Part shown: positions 1 through 9,135 of the stretch, in pieces
Layout of the letters: the number at the start of each line of letters is the position of its first letter
How positions within the stretch are numbered: position 1 is the first letter of the stretch
Origin: an uncultured Pelagibacteraceae bacterium
Lineage (GTDB): Bacteria; Pseudomonadota; Alphaproteobacteria; Pelagibacterales; Pelagibacteraceae
Length of the DNA stretch: 64,000 nucleotides
Assembly: GCA_902617895.1 (NCBI GenBank)
Contig: CACMYJ010000002.1
Location: 1-64,000 of the forward strand
Direction of reading: 5' to 3'
Translations under genes and position numbers: made by a program
Notes under the pieces: model-generated
Seen by the model: the letters and a program-made list of their open reading frames with translations, nothing else
Databases searched by the model: none
What the model was told of the DNA's origin: nothing

Positions 1-116
1 TGACTAAAACTAGGAAAAATAATTATAATAAATAAAAAATATCTAAAAACTTTAAAAAACACCCAAAAACAATCCTGCTAATTTAATTATTACTAAAGCT
101 TCCATTCCTACAAACA

Positions 117-692
117 TCAACTTTCCTTAATTTTATTTTTTTCGTTACAACGCCTATAGAATTCCTTAAAATTTTCAGAGAAATAATCTAATTTCCAGTT
201 ATTTTTTCTAATATCGAAATAATTTTTAACCTCAAAATTTAAGCCATCGTTTAATGAAATTTCATATATCTCATTTTCCTCAATGAAACCTGATAATTTT
301 TGAGCATATTCTTTTGAATTGTATGAACCTAACTTAAATACTACCCAATGAGCTCTATGATCTAATATTTTTTCTATATGAGTTACTTCAGCGAAAAAAT
401 CGAAGTCGTTGATTTTTATTGGAATATTTTGATTTTCAAATTGGTAGATATTAGCATCACCTTTTGTCGTTAAAAAAGTAAATAAATGATAAACAGTATC
501 ACAATCTTTATAATTCAAAGACAAAACAATCCTATCTCCATGTATAAATTCACCATTCTTAGACATGTAAATAAAATCTTTATCTTTTTCAATTATAGCC
601 CACCCATCATCCTGAGCTCTAGCATGAGGGTGGACTATCAAAAGGATAACAAACGTTACTAAATGAAGAAAAAAGAATAATGATAATCTCAC
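117..692 (-). CDS. Hypothetical secreted protein
   Basis: 191-aa ORF with N-terminal hydrophobic signal-like segment ending HARAQ; no recognised domain. Confidence 0.6.
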   Translation of the reverse strand: MRLSLFFFLHLVTFVILLIVHPHARAQDDGWAIIEKDKDFIYMSKNGEFIHGDRIVLSLNYKDCDTVYHLFTFLTTKGDANIYQFENQNIPIKINDFDFFAEVTHIEKILDHRAHWVVFKLGSYNSKEYAQKLSGFIEENEIYEISLNDGLNFEVKNYFDIRKNNWKLDYFSENFKEFYRRCNEKNKIKES

Positions 693-721
693 GATTCTTT
701 ATTTAAAAAAAATATTTGTTG

Positions 722-925
722 TTATTTAGTTTCAAATTTGTCTTTTCTATGAATAAGATTTTTTATTTTTTTGTGCTGATAAAAAATAATCAAAAATAAC
801 AAAATGACAAAAAAAGGATAACCAATTATAAATATTAAAATATTAATCCATTCATAGGTAGTACCAAATATTTCTGCTAACTTTGAGAGAAAATCTACAC
901 ACCAATAAAAAATATAATTTGCCAA
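722..925 (-). CDS. Small hypothetical membrane protein
   Basis: 67-aa ORF with one strong hydrophobic helix (INILIFIIGYPFFVILLFLIIFY). Confidence 0.4.
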   Translation of the reverse strand: MANYIFYWCVDFLSKLAEIFGTTYEWINILIFIIGYPFFVILLFLIIFYQHKKIKNLIHRKDKFETK

Positions 926-932
926 AATATCT

Positions 933-1238
933 CTAATTTAATTTTAGATTTTGAATTATAAAAAAAACTCTTTTTAAAATACTTTTGTTAGATTTTTTTT
1001 TTATAAATCTACTTAATTTATCACTTATATTTTGATCCTTTTTGATAATACATAAAATTTGATTTCTAGTTGATTGAAACTTCGATAATTCAAATAAAAC
1101 AAAGAAATCAAATTTATTCTTTGCATAAGTAAGTAATAAAGGAGCTGCAAGTCTAACAGGGTCTGAATATAGCCTTAATTCTTTGGATATTTTTGCTGAT
1201 ATTTCATGAATTTCCTCATTTTTCATAAAATGTAACAC
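933..1238 (-). CDS. Hypothetical protein
   Basis: 101-aa ORF; likely start at the internal Met (MKNEEIHEIS). Confidence 0.45.
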   Translation of the reverse strand: MLHFMKNEEIHEISAKISKELRLYSDPVRLAAPLLLTYAKNKFDFFVLFELSKFQSTRNQILCIIKKDQNISDKLSRFIKKKSNKSILKRVFFIIQNLKLN

Positions 1239-1335
1239 AACACACTATATTGGTTTTATTAGGTCTTAAAATTGTTCAAAATTTGATTTCAAGATTTAAT
1301 TACAATCATTCATAATTTTGTTATCCTACTTATTT

Positions 1336-1683
1336 ATGCCAACTGAAAATAATAAAATAATTCTAAGGTTGCTCTTACTAATGGCATTTGCAGATAAAGT
1401 TTTCATGGAAGAGGAAAAAGAATTAATTATAGATATTTCAAAAAAATTGCAAATTCCTGATGATATTAGAAAACAAATAGTTAATGAGATTGAAAAAACT
1501 GAAAATATTACAGAACAGTGCAGAATAACTGCACAACAAATTGAAAGTCAGGATGATAGGAACAAAACAATTAAATTATTAAGTGAATTAATGGCAACAG
1601 ATAAAATAATTCATAAGAAAGAATTATTTGCTATTCAAATTATTGCTGAAGAATGGGGAAAATTTTTACCTAAAGAAGAATAG
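1336..1683 (+). CDS. TerB-like helical protein
   Basis: Pattern LLLMAFADKVFMEEEKELIIDISKKL...LLSELMATDKIIHKKELFAIQIIAEEWG resembles TerB-type repeats; ATG at 1336 preferred over the 1318 start; stop lies 1 nt before the next gene's ATG (1685). Confidence 0.6.
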   Translation: MPTENNKIILRLLLLMAFADKVFMEEEKELIIDISKKLQIPDDIRKQIVNEIEKTENITEQCRITAQQIESQDDRNKTIKLLSELMATDKIIHKKELFAIQIIAEEWGKFLPKEE

Positions 1684-1684
1684 T

Positions 1685-2872
1685 ATGAAATATACCGCGA
1701 TATTGGAAAAATTAAGATCTCATGGATATACACTTCCTCAATCTTTAGCTGAACTTGCTGATAATAGTATTACTCATAATGCTAAAAATATATGGGTTTA
1801 TATGTTTTGGAGTGATGATACTGGAAAAAACTCTTTCATTATGGTTGTTGATGACGGAGACGGCATGAATGAAGATGAATTAATAAATAGAGCCTTAACA
1901 TTCCCAGATCAAGAAAATATTGATAAAGGAGAAAATAACCACTCGGTTTATGGAGCAGGATTAAAAACTGGTTCATTCAATCATTGTAGATCTATCACCT
2001 TAATTACTAAAAAAAATAAGTTATTAAAAAAGACTTTAAATTTTAAGGACGGCATTACCAGCAATATGCCTAATTGCATTAATCATAGATTTATAAAGAC
2101 ACACTTAGAAAGATTTGAAAAACAAAAAAGTGGAACAATTGTTTTATGGACTGATTTAGATAGAATTACTCAACTTCGAGCAGTGGATAGAGGCCCTAAT
2201 TTTTATGATGACTGTGATAAATCAAAGAAACATTTTAAATTAGTTTATCATAAATATTTATTAGAAAATAAAGTAAATTTATATTTTAATGGAACTGAAG
2301 AAATAAATAGAACTAAAGCATTTGACCCTTTCTATAAGAATAACTTACAAACAATAAAATTAGAAAATTCTGAAATAAGTTTTTTAAAAGGTGGTTCTAC
2401 TATCTTGAAACCATATATAATTCCAATAGACACAGGTAAAGAAAATTTAGGTAAGAGCAAAAATGATCTTCAAGGTCTGTACTTTTTAAGAAATAATAGA
2501 GTGATTGATTATGGTGGTTGGTTTGATCTTGGGGAAAAGAATGCAGATAGAATGTGGGCTTCAAATGAAAGATACAATAGACTTAGAGTAGAGGTTACAA
2601 TACCAATTGAAACTAGCAAAGATTGGATAACAACCGATAAGACCAAAGTAATTATCCCAGGGTATGCTGAAAATAAAATTCGAAAATCTTTAATAAAAAT
2701 TAGAAAAGATTATTTAGAAAAAATAGGCCAAATAAGAGAAGATCAAGAAAATGAGCCTGTCAATGAAACATTGAAAAAGAAAAATGAACTAATTAGAATG
2801 CTTAGAAATTCAGTGCTAAATGATGATGAATTACTTAAAATTGAAAAATCAATTAAGGAATTAAATGAGTGA
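1685..2872 (+). CDS. GHKL (MutL/MORC-like) ATPase, HATPase_c_3 type
   Basis: N-box ELADNSITHNA, G1 DDGDGM, G2 GAGLKTGS; ATG at 1685 chosen over the 1628 extension that overlaps the upstream gene. Confidence 0.85.
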   Translation: MKYTAILEKLRSHGYTLPQSLAELADNSITHNAKNIWVYMFWSDDTGKNSFIMVVDDGDGMNEDELINRALTFPDQENIDKGENNHSVYGAGLKTGSFNHCRSITLITKKNKLLKKTLNFKDGITSNMPNCINHRFIKTHLERFEKQKSGTIVLWTDLDRITQLRAVDRGPNFYDDCDKSKKHFKLVYHKYLLENKVNLYFNGTEEINRTKAFDPFYKNNLQTIKLENSEISFLKGGSTILKPYIIPIDTGKENLGKSKNDLQGLYFLRNNRVIDYGGWFDLGEKNADRMWASNERYNRLRVEVTIPIETSKDWITTDKTKVIIPGYAENKIRKSLIKIRKDYLEKIGQIREDQENEPVNETLKKKNELIRMLRNSVLNDDELLKIEKSIKELNE

Positions 2873-5800
2873 GGATGTAAATAATTTAAAACAATTACTT
2901 AATGCTTATAAATTAACATTTGCCTCTAAAAAAGGATTTTCTAATCCTTCAGCTTGGTATCCTCGAACTGCAAAAGAAATTGATAATTTGCTAAAATCTT
3001 TCATCAAAGATTTTTCTGACTCTAAAAAATTTGAAAAAGAATTAAAAGACTTTTTGGAATCTTCATTTGCTCAAGTCATCGAAAATGATCTTACCCTGAT
3101 AGCTAAAAGAGGAGATCATAAAGATTGGCTTACAGAGGAAAGAAAAGTTTGGAAAAATGCAAATAGTACAAACTCGCAGTTTGCATTTTATAAAAGCAAG
3201 GCTGCAATACATCTTGGCAATGGTTTTGATGAAATGGATAAATCAACTGATGAAATTTTATCTTTGTTAGAAGATCCAAAAAGATCTTCAAAATGGATGA
3301 CAAGAGGTATGGTTGTTGGAGACGTTCAGTCTGGAAAAACATCTCATTATAATGGCCTGATTAATAAAGCTGTGGATAGCGGATATAAATTGATAATAGT
3401 TTTAAGTGGAATATTTAACTCCCTAAGAGCACAAACCCAAAAAAGAATTGAACAAAATACAATACATAGAGGCCAGCCTGGAGAATTAAATAAGATATTC
3501 TTTGCTACTGGTACACCTGAATATAAATGGCCTGATGGTGTTAGAAAGGTTTTCAAAGAAAACGATTTTAATACAACCGTAGCATCTGCAATATCCATAA
3601 CCAACAAAGACCCTTTAGTAATGGTTGTTAAAAAAAATGTTTCTATTCTCTCTAGTATTTTAATTTGGTTAAACAAGCAGGGATTAGAAACAAAAGATGA
3701 AGAATGGAAATGGAATGAAGCAAAATGGAGAAATGATGCTATAAGAAATTTACTACCAAAACATCCTCTCTCATGTGACCAACCCATGCTACTGATCGAT
3801 GATGAGTGTGATAGTGCATCAATTGATATTTCTAAACGTTCAAACAAAGGTCCGCAAGATCTTTGGGATGAAGAGCAGCAACATTTATTTCAACAAACTG
3901 ATCCATCTAAAACAAATCAATTAATCAGAAGAATATTAAAATGTTTTAACAAAAGTGCTTATATTGGTTATACCGCAACCCCTCTAGCCAATGTGTTTAT
4001 TAATTATTCATCTCAAAAAAAAGATGAGGGATTAGATATTTTTCCTAACGATTTTATTAAACTCCTAGGAAGGAGAGACGATTATGTTAGTCCTGACAAA
4101 ATATTTGGAATTGCAGATAAGAATATTGATCCAGATGAAGAAATTGTGAGTTTATCAGAAAAAATTGATCCTGAAGACTCCCCACAAGTAAGATGGGTAT
4201 ATGATTATAGGGATGATTTTGATGACCCTATATTTATTAAAGAAGATGGTTCAATTGATCATGACGAGAGAGACAAAAAATATAGAGACGAAGCTAAAGA
4301 TAAGAATGATGTTAAGGGATGGCTCCCACTTTTCCATAGCATTGGACATCAATGCTTGTATAAAGGTGAATTTGAAATACCTAAATCTCTAAAAGAGGCT
4401 ATTAACAGTTTTTTAATAATAATTGCTGTAAGAGATATAAGAAAAAATATTATTCCTCATAATTCAATGCTTATTCACACTAGTAGATTTACGAGTGTTC
4501 AACAAACTATAATTGTCCAGATTAAGAATTACATAGATCATCTAAAAAAAAATTTAGCTTATGGACAAGATGAAAAAGTTAAAGAAAGTATTAAAAATGA
4601 ATTTATAAAAATTTGGAATGAAGATATAAAAAAAAACTTTAATAACCAAAAATTCCCAGCCTCAAAAAAAATAAAATTTGATCCAGTTTGGAATAAGATA
4701 GCTGAAACCATAGTCTCAGAAACTAATCCTATTGGTATCGTTCAAATAAATAGTTTATCAGATGATGTACTTGACTATGATAATCATAAAAAAGGGTGGA
4801 ATGTTATAGTAGTTGGTGGTGCAGCTATATCAAGAGGAATTACCTTAGAGGGTTTAACAGTAAGTTACTTTACAAGAATTGCCAAAATACCGACTCTAGA
4901 TACTCTTGTTCAAATGGGAAGATGGTTTGGCTACAGGAAGGGATATGAGGATTTATTTAGAGTTTATGTGCCTAAAATCCTTCATATTTTATTCAGACAA
5001 TTTTCATTCACAATAGAAAGAGCAAGAGAAAAATTTGGAGATCTCTCTGAGCAAGGAAGAAGACCCGCAGATTACGCCTTTGAAGTCCCATGCTTTAATG
5101 GTTGGAATTTAACTGCAAAAGCAAAGTCTAAAGATATGTCAACTATTCAAGAGCCTTACTCATACATAACATCAATTAGCAGAACTCCAGTATTGTATTT
5201 TAAAGATAAAGAGAGATTACATAATATTGAGTTAACAAGAAAACTAATTGAAGGTTTAAGTGACAACTATGAAACTGAAAAAGAGATAAATAAAAGATTA
5301 ACAAATGATAAAATTTGGAGCCCCGTTCCGTTTGATGATCAAAAAATTGATAATAACTTATCTCATGAGGAAATTAGAAATGAAATTTTTAAAAAAGGCC
5401 ATAAACAAGTAAAATTTAATTCTGCTTATCTTTGGAGAAACGTGAATATAGAACAAATCACAAAATATTTGTATAATTATAAAATTCCGCCACAAACAGA
5501 ATGGACAAGTAAAATAATTGCGCAACAAATTAGAGCGTTAAAAGAATTTAAAAAATTAGAAAGCTGGAATTTAGCTATATTCTCAGTAAAAAGTAGTGAA
5601 AAATATTCTAACATTAAATTCAAAAAGGATAAAATTGACATAACACTTCAACAAAGATCAGTTTATAATAACCCTCATCCAAACTTTTTTTCTATTAAAA
5701 CATTATCTGATCCTAATGCAGAATTTATAGACATGAGTGCTGATGAATATAACGAAGGTATTTATAGTTGGCTAAATCTTTATAAAAAATCTAACAAATG

Positions 5801-6092
5801 CGTGATCTTCAGAAGGAAAATTAATTATATGCCAGCGGAATTTAAAACTAAGATAAGACAAAAAAGAAAATCAGGTTTGATTGTTATTTATCCTTGGTCA
5901 ACGGAGTTTAAAGAGAATTTAAACCCAGAAAAAGATATATATATGGGCTGGCAGGTTGTTATACCTCCAACAAGAAGAGAAGGAGATGAGGAAAAAAATG
6001 AACTTATGTATGATCAGGCATGCAATCAGGCTGCTAGAGAGGCAAGACAAGAAAAAATTAAAGATCTTTTTGATCCAGATCTTTACCAATAA
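2865..6092 (+). CDS. Z1-domain SF2 helicase-like ATPase
   Basis: Walker A GDVQSGKTSH, Walker B LLIDDECDSASID, motif III-like GYTATPLANVFI, motif VI-like DTLVQMGRWFGYRKGYEDLFRVY; 8-bp overlap with upstream gene. Confidence 0.88.
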   Translation: MSEDVNNLKQLLNAYKLTFASKKGFSNPSAWYPRTAKEIDNLLKSFIKDFSDSKKFEKELKDFLESSFAQVIENDLTLIAKRGDHKDWLTEERKVWKNANSTNSQFAFYKSKAAIHLGNGFDEMDKSTDEILSLLEDPKRSSKWMTRGMVVGDVQSGKTSHYNGLINKAVDSGYKLIIVLSGIFNSLRAQTQKRIEQNTIHRGQPGELNKIFFATGTPEYKWPDGVRKVFKENDFNTTVASAISITNKDPLVMVVKKNVSILSSILIWLNKQGLETKDEEWKWNEAKWRNDAIRNLLPKHPLSCDQPMLLIDDECDSASIDISKRSNKGPQDLWDEEQQHLFQQTDPSKTNQLIRRILKCFNKSAYIGYTATPLANVFINYSSQKKDEGLDIFPNDFIKLLGRRDDYVSPDKIFGIADKNIDPDEEIVSLSEKIDPEDSPQVRWVYDYRDDFDDPIFIKEDGSIDHDERDKKYRDEAKDKNDVKGWLPLFHSIGHQCLYKGEFEIPKSLKEAINSFLIIIAVRDIRKNIIPHNSMLIHTSRFTSVQQTIIVQIKNYIDHLKKNLAYGQDEKVKESIKNEFIKIWNEDIKKNFNNQKFPASKKIKFDPVWNKIAETIVSETNPIGIVQINSLSDDVLDYDNHKKGWNVIVVGGAAISRGITLEGLTVSYFTRIAKIPTLDTLVQMGRWFGYRKGYEDLFRVYVPKILHILFRQFSFTIERAREKFGDLSEQGRRPADYAFEVPCFNGWNLTAKAKSKDMSTIQEPYSYITSISRTPVLYFKDKERLHNIELTRKLIEGLSDNYETEKEINKRLTNDKIWSPVPFDDQKIDNNLSHEEIRNEIFKKGHKQVKFNSAYLWRNVNIEQITKYLYNYKIPPQTEWTSKIIAQQIRALKEFKKLESWNLAIFSVKSSEKYSNIKFKKDKIDITLQQRSVYNNPHPNFFSIKTLSDPNAEFIDMSADEYNEGIYSWLNLYKKSNKCVIFRRKINYMPAEFKTKIRQKRKSGLIVIYPWSTEFKENLNPEKDIYMGWQVVIPPTRREGDEEKNELMYDQACNQAAREARQEKIKDLFDPDLYQ

Positions 6093-6097
6093 TATTG

Positions 6098-7084
6098 ATG
6101 GATATAGCTAAATTTCAGAGCAAACTAAATAAGGCTTGGAAAGAAATATTAGATAAAAAAAAAACCGATAGTAAGTATGAGAAAGGAGCTCAAGTTAAAG
6201 CTCATGATGATTACTGGCTTACTTTAAATAAAAATAATTTACCAGGAATTATCATTAAGGGAGATAATCAGAAAATTAATTTAAATAAATTTCCTAAAGC
6301 GAAAGGTTGGAGTTTTTATTTTACAAATAGTGAAATAAAAATGAACGTTAATGAGGAAAAATATAATGATTTTTTTATTAAATTAATAAATTTGATTCTA
6401 ACTAAAATTTACTTAGAAAAATTAAGTGGGGAAAAAAGTATAAATTGTTTTTTAAAAAATCTGATTTTTGCCAAAGATTTTTTTGAGGAAGAGAATGTAC
6501 CAAGAAAGCTTTCTACTGAAGAACAAATAGGGTTATTTGGTGAAATTCAAACTTTATCACAAATAATCAGTAAAAAACTAAACAATAATGAATTATCCCT
6601 TGCTTCTTGGACAGGCCCATCTAGGAAACACGATTTTACTTTTTCAAAAATACTCATTGAGGTAAAAACAACTAGCTCGGAAACACAAAAAATACATACC
6701 TCAAGTACAAATCAAATTGCTCCTGTATATGATAAAAATCTAAAATTAATTTTTATTCAAATTATCAAAAATAATAATGGTTTGTCTTTGAATGAAGTTA
6801 TCGAGGATTATTCTAAGTTGTTAAAAGACGAGTCTGAGATACTTTATAATGATTTTATTTTAAAGTTAACCCAGTGCAGATATCTTGATATTCATAAAAA
6901 CGAATACAAACAAAAATATATAATTGATAAATTTAATTTTTTTAATATTAATGAGAAATTTCCATATATTAAAGAATACGTAGTTCCTGAGGAATTATCT
7001 GATTTATCCATAACTTATAAGATTGATCTTGATAAATGTGAAGAATTTAGAATAATTGAAGATGAACTTTTTAAAGATTTATGA
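6098..7084 (+). CDS. PD-(D/E)XK motif protein (DUF4420-like nuclease)
   Basis: EEQIGLFGEIQTL...SWTGPSRKHDFTFSKILIEVKTTSS gives E...D...EVK catalytic pattern; located between Z1 and AIPR genes. Confidence 0.8.
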   Translation: MDIAKFQSKLNKAWKEILDKKKTDSKYEKGAQVKAHDDYWLTLNKNNLPGIIIKGDNQKINLNKFPKAKGWSFYFTNSEIKMNVNEEKYNDFFIKLINLILTKIYLEKLSGEKSINCFLKNLIFAKDFFEEENVPRKLSTEEQIGLFGEIQTLSQIISKKLNNNELSLASWTGPSRKHDFTFSKILIEVKTTSSETQKIHTSSTNQIAPVYDKNLKLIFIQIIKNNNGLSLNEVIEDYSKLLKDESEILYNDFILKLTQCRYLDIHKNEYKQKYIIDKFNFFNINEKFPYIKEYVVPEELSDLSITYKIDLDKCEEFRIIEDELFKDL

Positions 7085-9135
7085 AATCTGATTTAAAACA
7101 AAACCTAAAAGATGCATTTGTTAAAAATTTCTTTCAAAGAGTTAAAAATGAAGTAGAGGATAGTGATGATCAACCAGCATCAGTATTAACGAAAATATAT
7201 ACAGATATTTTATATGATAATGGAACAATATCTGATTATGAACTTTTATATTTTGAAAAAGAACTTTCAAATAAGACAAATATTAAAATAAATGGTTACT
7301 CTTTTAGTGAAGAAGATTTACGTTTAGATCTTTTTGTAACTCATTATGATCCTTCAGATCAACTTCAAGAAATTAAATTCAGTCAAATTTCAGAATTAAT
7401 TGAAAGTGCAAAAAACTTTTATACACATTCAACAAAAAAACTTTATCAAAATATAAACAAAAAAGAAGATGCTTTTGATATTGCTAAGAATATTTATAAA
7501 TATGCCAAAGAAATAACAACTATTAGAATTTTTGTTTTAACAAATTCTCTTTGTGAAAAAAATCCTACTATTGAGCGAGAGGGTAAGATAGAATTTCAGA
7601 GCTTTCTTTTAGACACAAGAAGAATTTATAGCTCAAGTTTAGGCGGTCCCGATGCCACTAATATAATAATTGATTTTACTAAGTTTAAAGAAAAAGTAAG
7701 ATGTATGTTGGCTCATAAAACGTCAGATAAAATAAGCAGTTATATGGCTTTTATACCTGGAGAAGTACTTTTCAACATATATAGGTTATTTGGTCAAAGA
7801 TTGTTGAACCTTAATGTTAGATCTTTTTTACAATTAGGAACAAAAATAAATAAAGGTATTAAAGAAACATTAATTAATGAACCAGAGAGATTTTTTTCAT
7901 ATAATAATGGAATTGTAGTTGTTGTAGATAATATTGATGTTGGACAAGATAAAGATGGGCTTTATTTGAAGTCGGCATCAGGCTTTCAAATTGTAAATGG
8001 AGGTCAAACAACAGCAACTTTATTCAGAACAAAAAAACAAGATAATAAAATCAGATACGACAATGTTGTAGTACCTGCAAAAATAACTTTAGTTAAAAAA
8101 GAAAGTTTAAGCGAAGTTGTTCCAAAAATTTCTGAATTTGCGAATACTCAAAATATTGTTAAAAAGGCAGACTTTTCTTCAAGACACCCTTTCCACATAA
8201 ATATTAAAAATCTTTCTAATAAAATTAGAACTGCAGAGGGACAACAGTGGTTTTATGAGAGAATGCGCGGTGAGTATCAGATGCAAAAAATGAAACAGAA
8301 AGATCTTGGAAAAAATAAAAAATCTAAAATACTTGAAGTTTCACCATCAAATATGAAAATGACAAAAGAAGATTTGGGAAAATTCATTAATTGTTGGCAC
8401 TATTTAGACCCACATATTGCTTGTACAGGTGCGCAAAAAAGCTTTGTCACTTTTATGAATTTATTAAATGACAAAAAATTTCATGAAAAAATAGATGATG
8501 ATTTTTTCATAAAATATTGTGCAATTGCAATTTTATTTAATAAAACATCCAAAATTATCAAAGATAACGAAGCAATTGGAGGATATAGATCGCAAGTATT
8601 AAATTATACGATTTCATTAATATCATATCACACTAGTAGAAAGATTAATTTTAATTTAATATGGGCTGACCAAGATATCTCTCATCAATTAAGAAACATT
8701 ATTAATAAATTAAGTTTTAAGATTTATGAAACAATTCAAAAAACTGCTAGTGGAAAAAATATATCTGAATGGTGTAAACAAGAAGAGTGTTGGCAAGATT
8801 TAACAGATAGAGATAAATTATTTACTTTTACTGATACGCCACCTGAATTTACAAATCTTAAAAAAGTTGCAGGAAAACCAATTAAAGTTGCTAAAGAAAT
8901 ATTTTCTCCAGAAGATATGGATAATATTAAAAAATGCAAAAGTTTGACTACCAAGCAGTGGTCTGAAATGATTGCTTGGGCTAATGAGACTGACGAATTT
9001 CACTATATCCAACTTCAAATAGCCACAAGTTTATGGTTTATGTCTTTAACTAACTGGAAAAGACAACCGTCGCCAAAGCAGGCAAAAAGTGCGATTAAAA
9101 TGATTGAAAAAGCTGAAGATGCTGAAATAATTTAA
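7081..9135 (+). CDS. AIPR family (abortive-infection phage resistance, AbiR-like) protein
   Basis: FFSYNNGIVVVVDNI...GFQIVNGGQTTATLF and FANTQNIVKKADFSSRHPFH are AIPR hallmarks; 4-bp ATGA overlap with upstream gene. Confidence 0.85.
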   Translation: MKSDLKQNLKDAFVKNFFQRVKNEVEDSDDQPASVLTKIYTDILYDNGTISDYELLYFEKELSNKTNIKINGYSFSEEDLRLDLFVTHYDPSDQLQEIKFSQISELIESAKNFYTHSTKKLYQNINKKEDAFDIAKNIYKYAKEITTIRIFVLTNSLCEKNPTIEREGKIEFQSFLLDTRRIYSSSLGGPDATNIIIDFTKFKEKVRCMLAHKTSDKISSYMAFIPGEVLFNIYRLFGQRLLNLNVRSFLQLGTKINKGIKETLINEPERFFSYNNGIVVVVDNIDVGQDKDGLYLKSASGFQIVNGGQTTATLFRTKKQDNKIRYDNVVVPAKITLVKKESLSEVVPKISEFANTQNIVKKADFSSRHPFHINIKNLSNKIRTAEGQQWFYERMRGEYQMQKMKQKDLGKNKKSKILEVSPSNMKMTKEDLGKFINCWHYLDPHIACTGAQKSFVTFMNLLNDKKFHEKIDDDFFIKYCAIAILFNKTSKIIKDNEAIGGYRSQVLNYTISLISYHTSRKINFNLIWADQDISHQLRNIINKLSFKIYETIQKTASGKNISEWCKQEECWQDLTDRDKLFTFTDTPPEFTNLKKVAGKPIKVAKEIFSPEDMDNIKKCKSLTTKQWSEMIAWANETDEFHYIQLQIATSLWFMSLTNWKRQPSPKQAKSAIKMIEKAEDAEII

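Noticed and set aside
3130-3847. Antisense ORFs 3130-3342 and 3347-3847 inside the Z1 gene
   Set aside because: Overlap a gene with clear helicase motifs on the plus strand; low-quality composition
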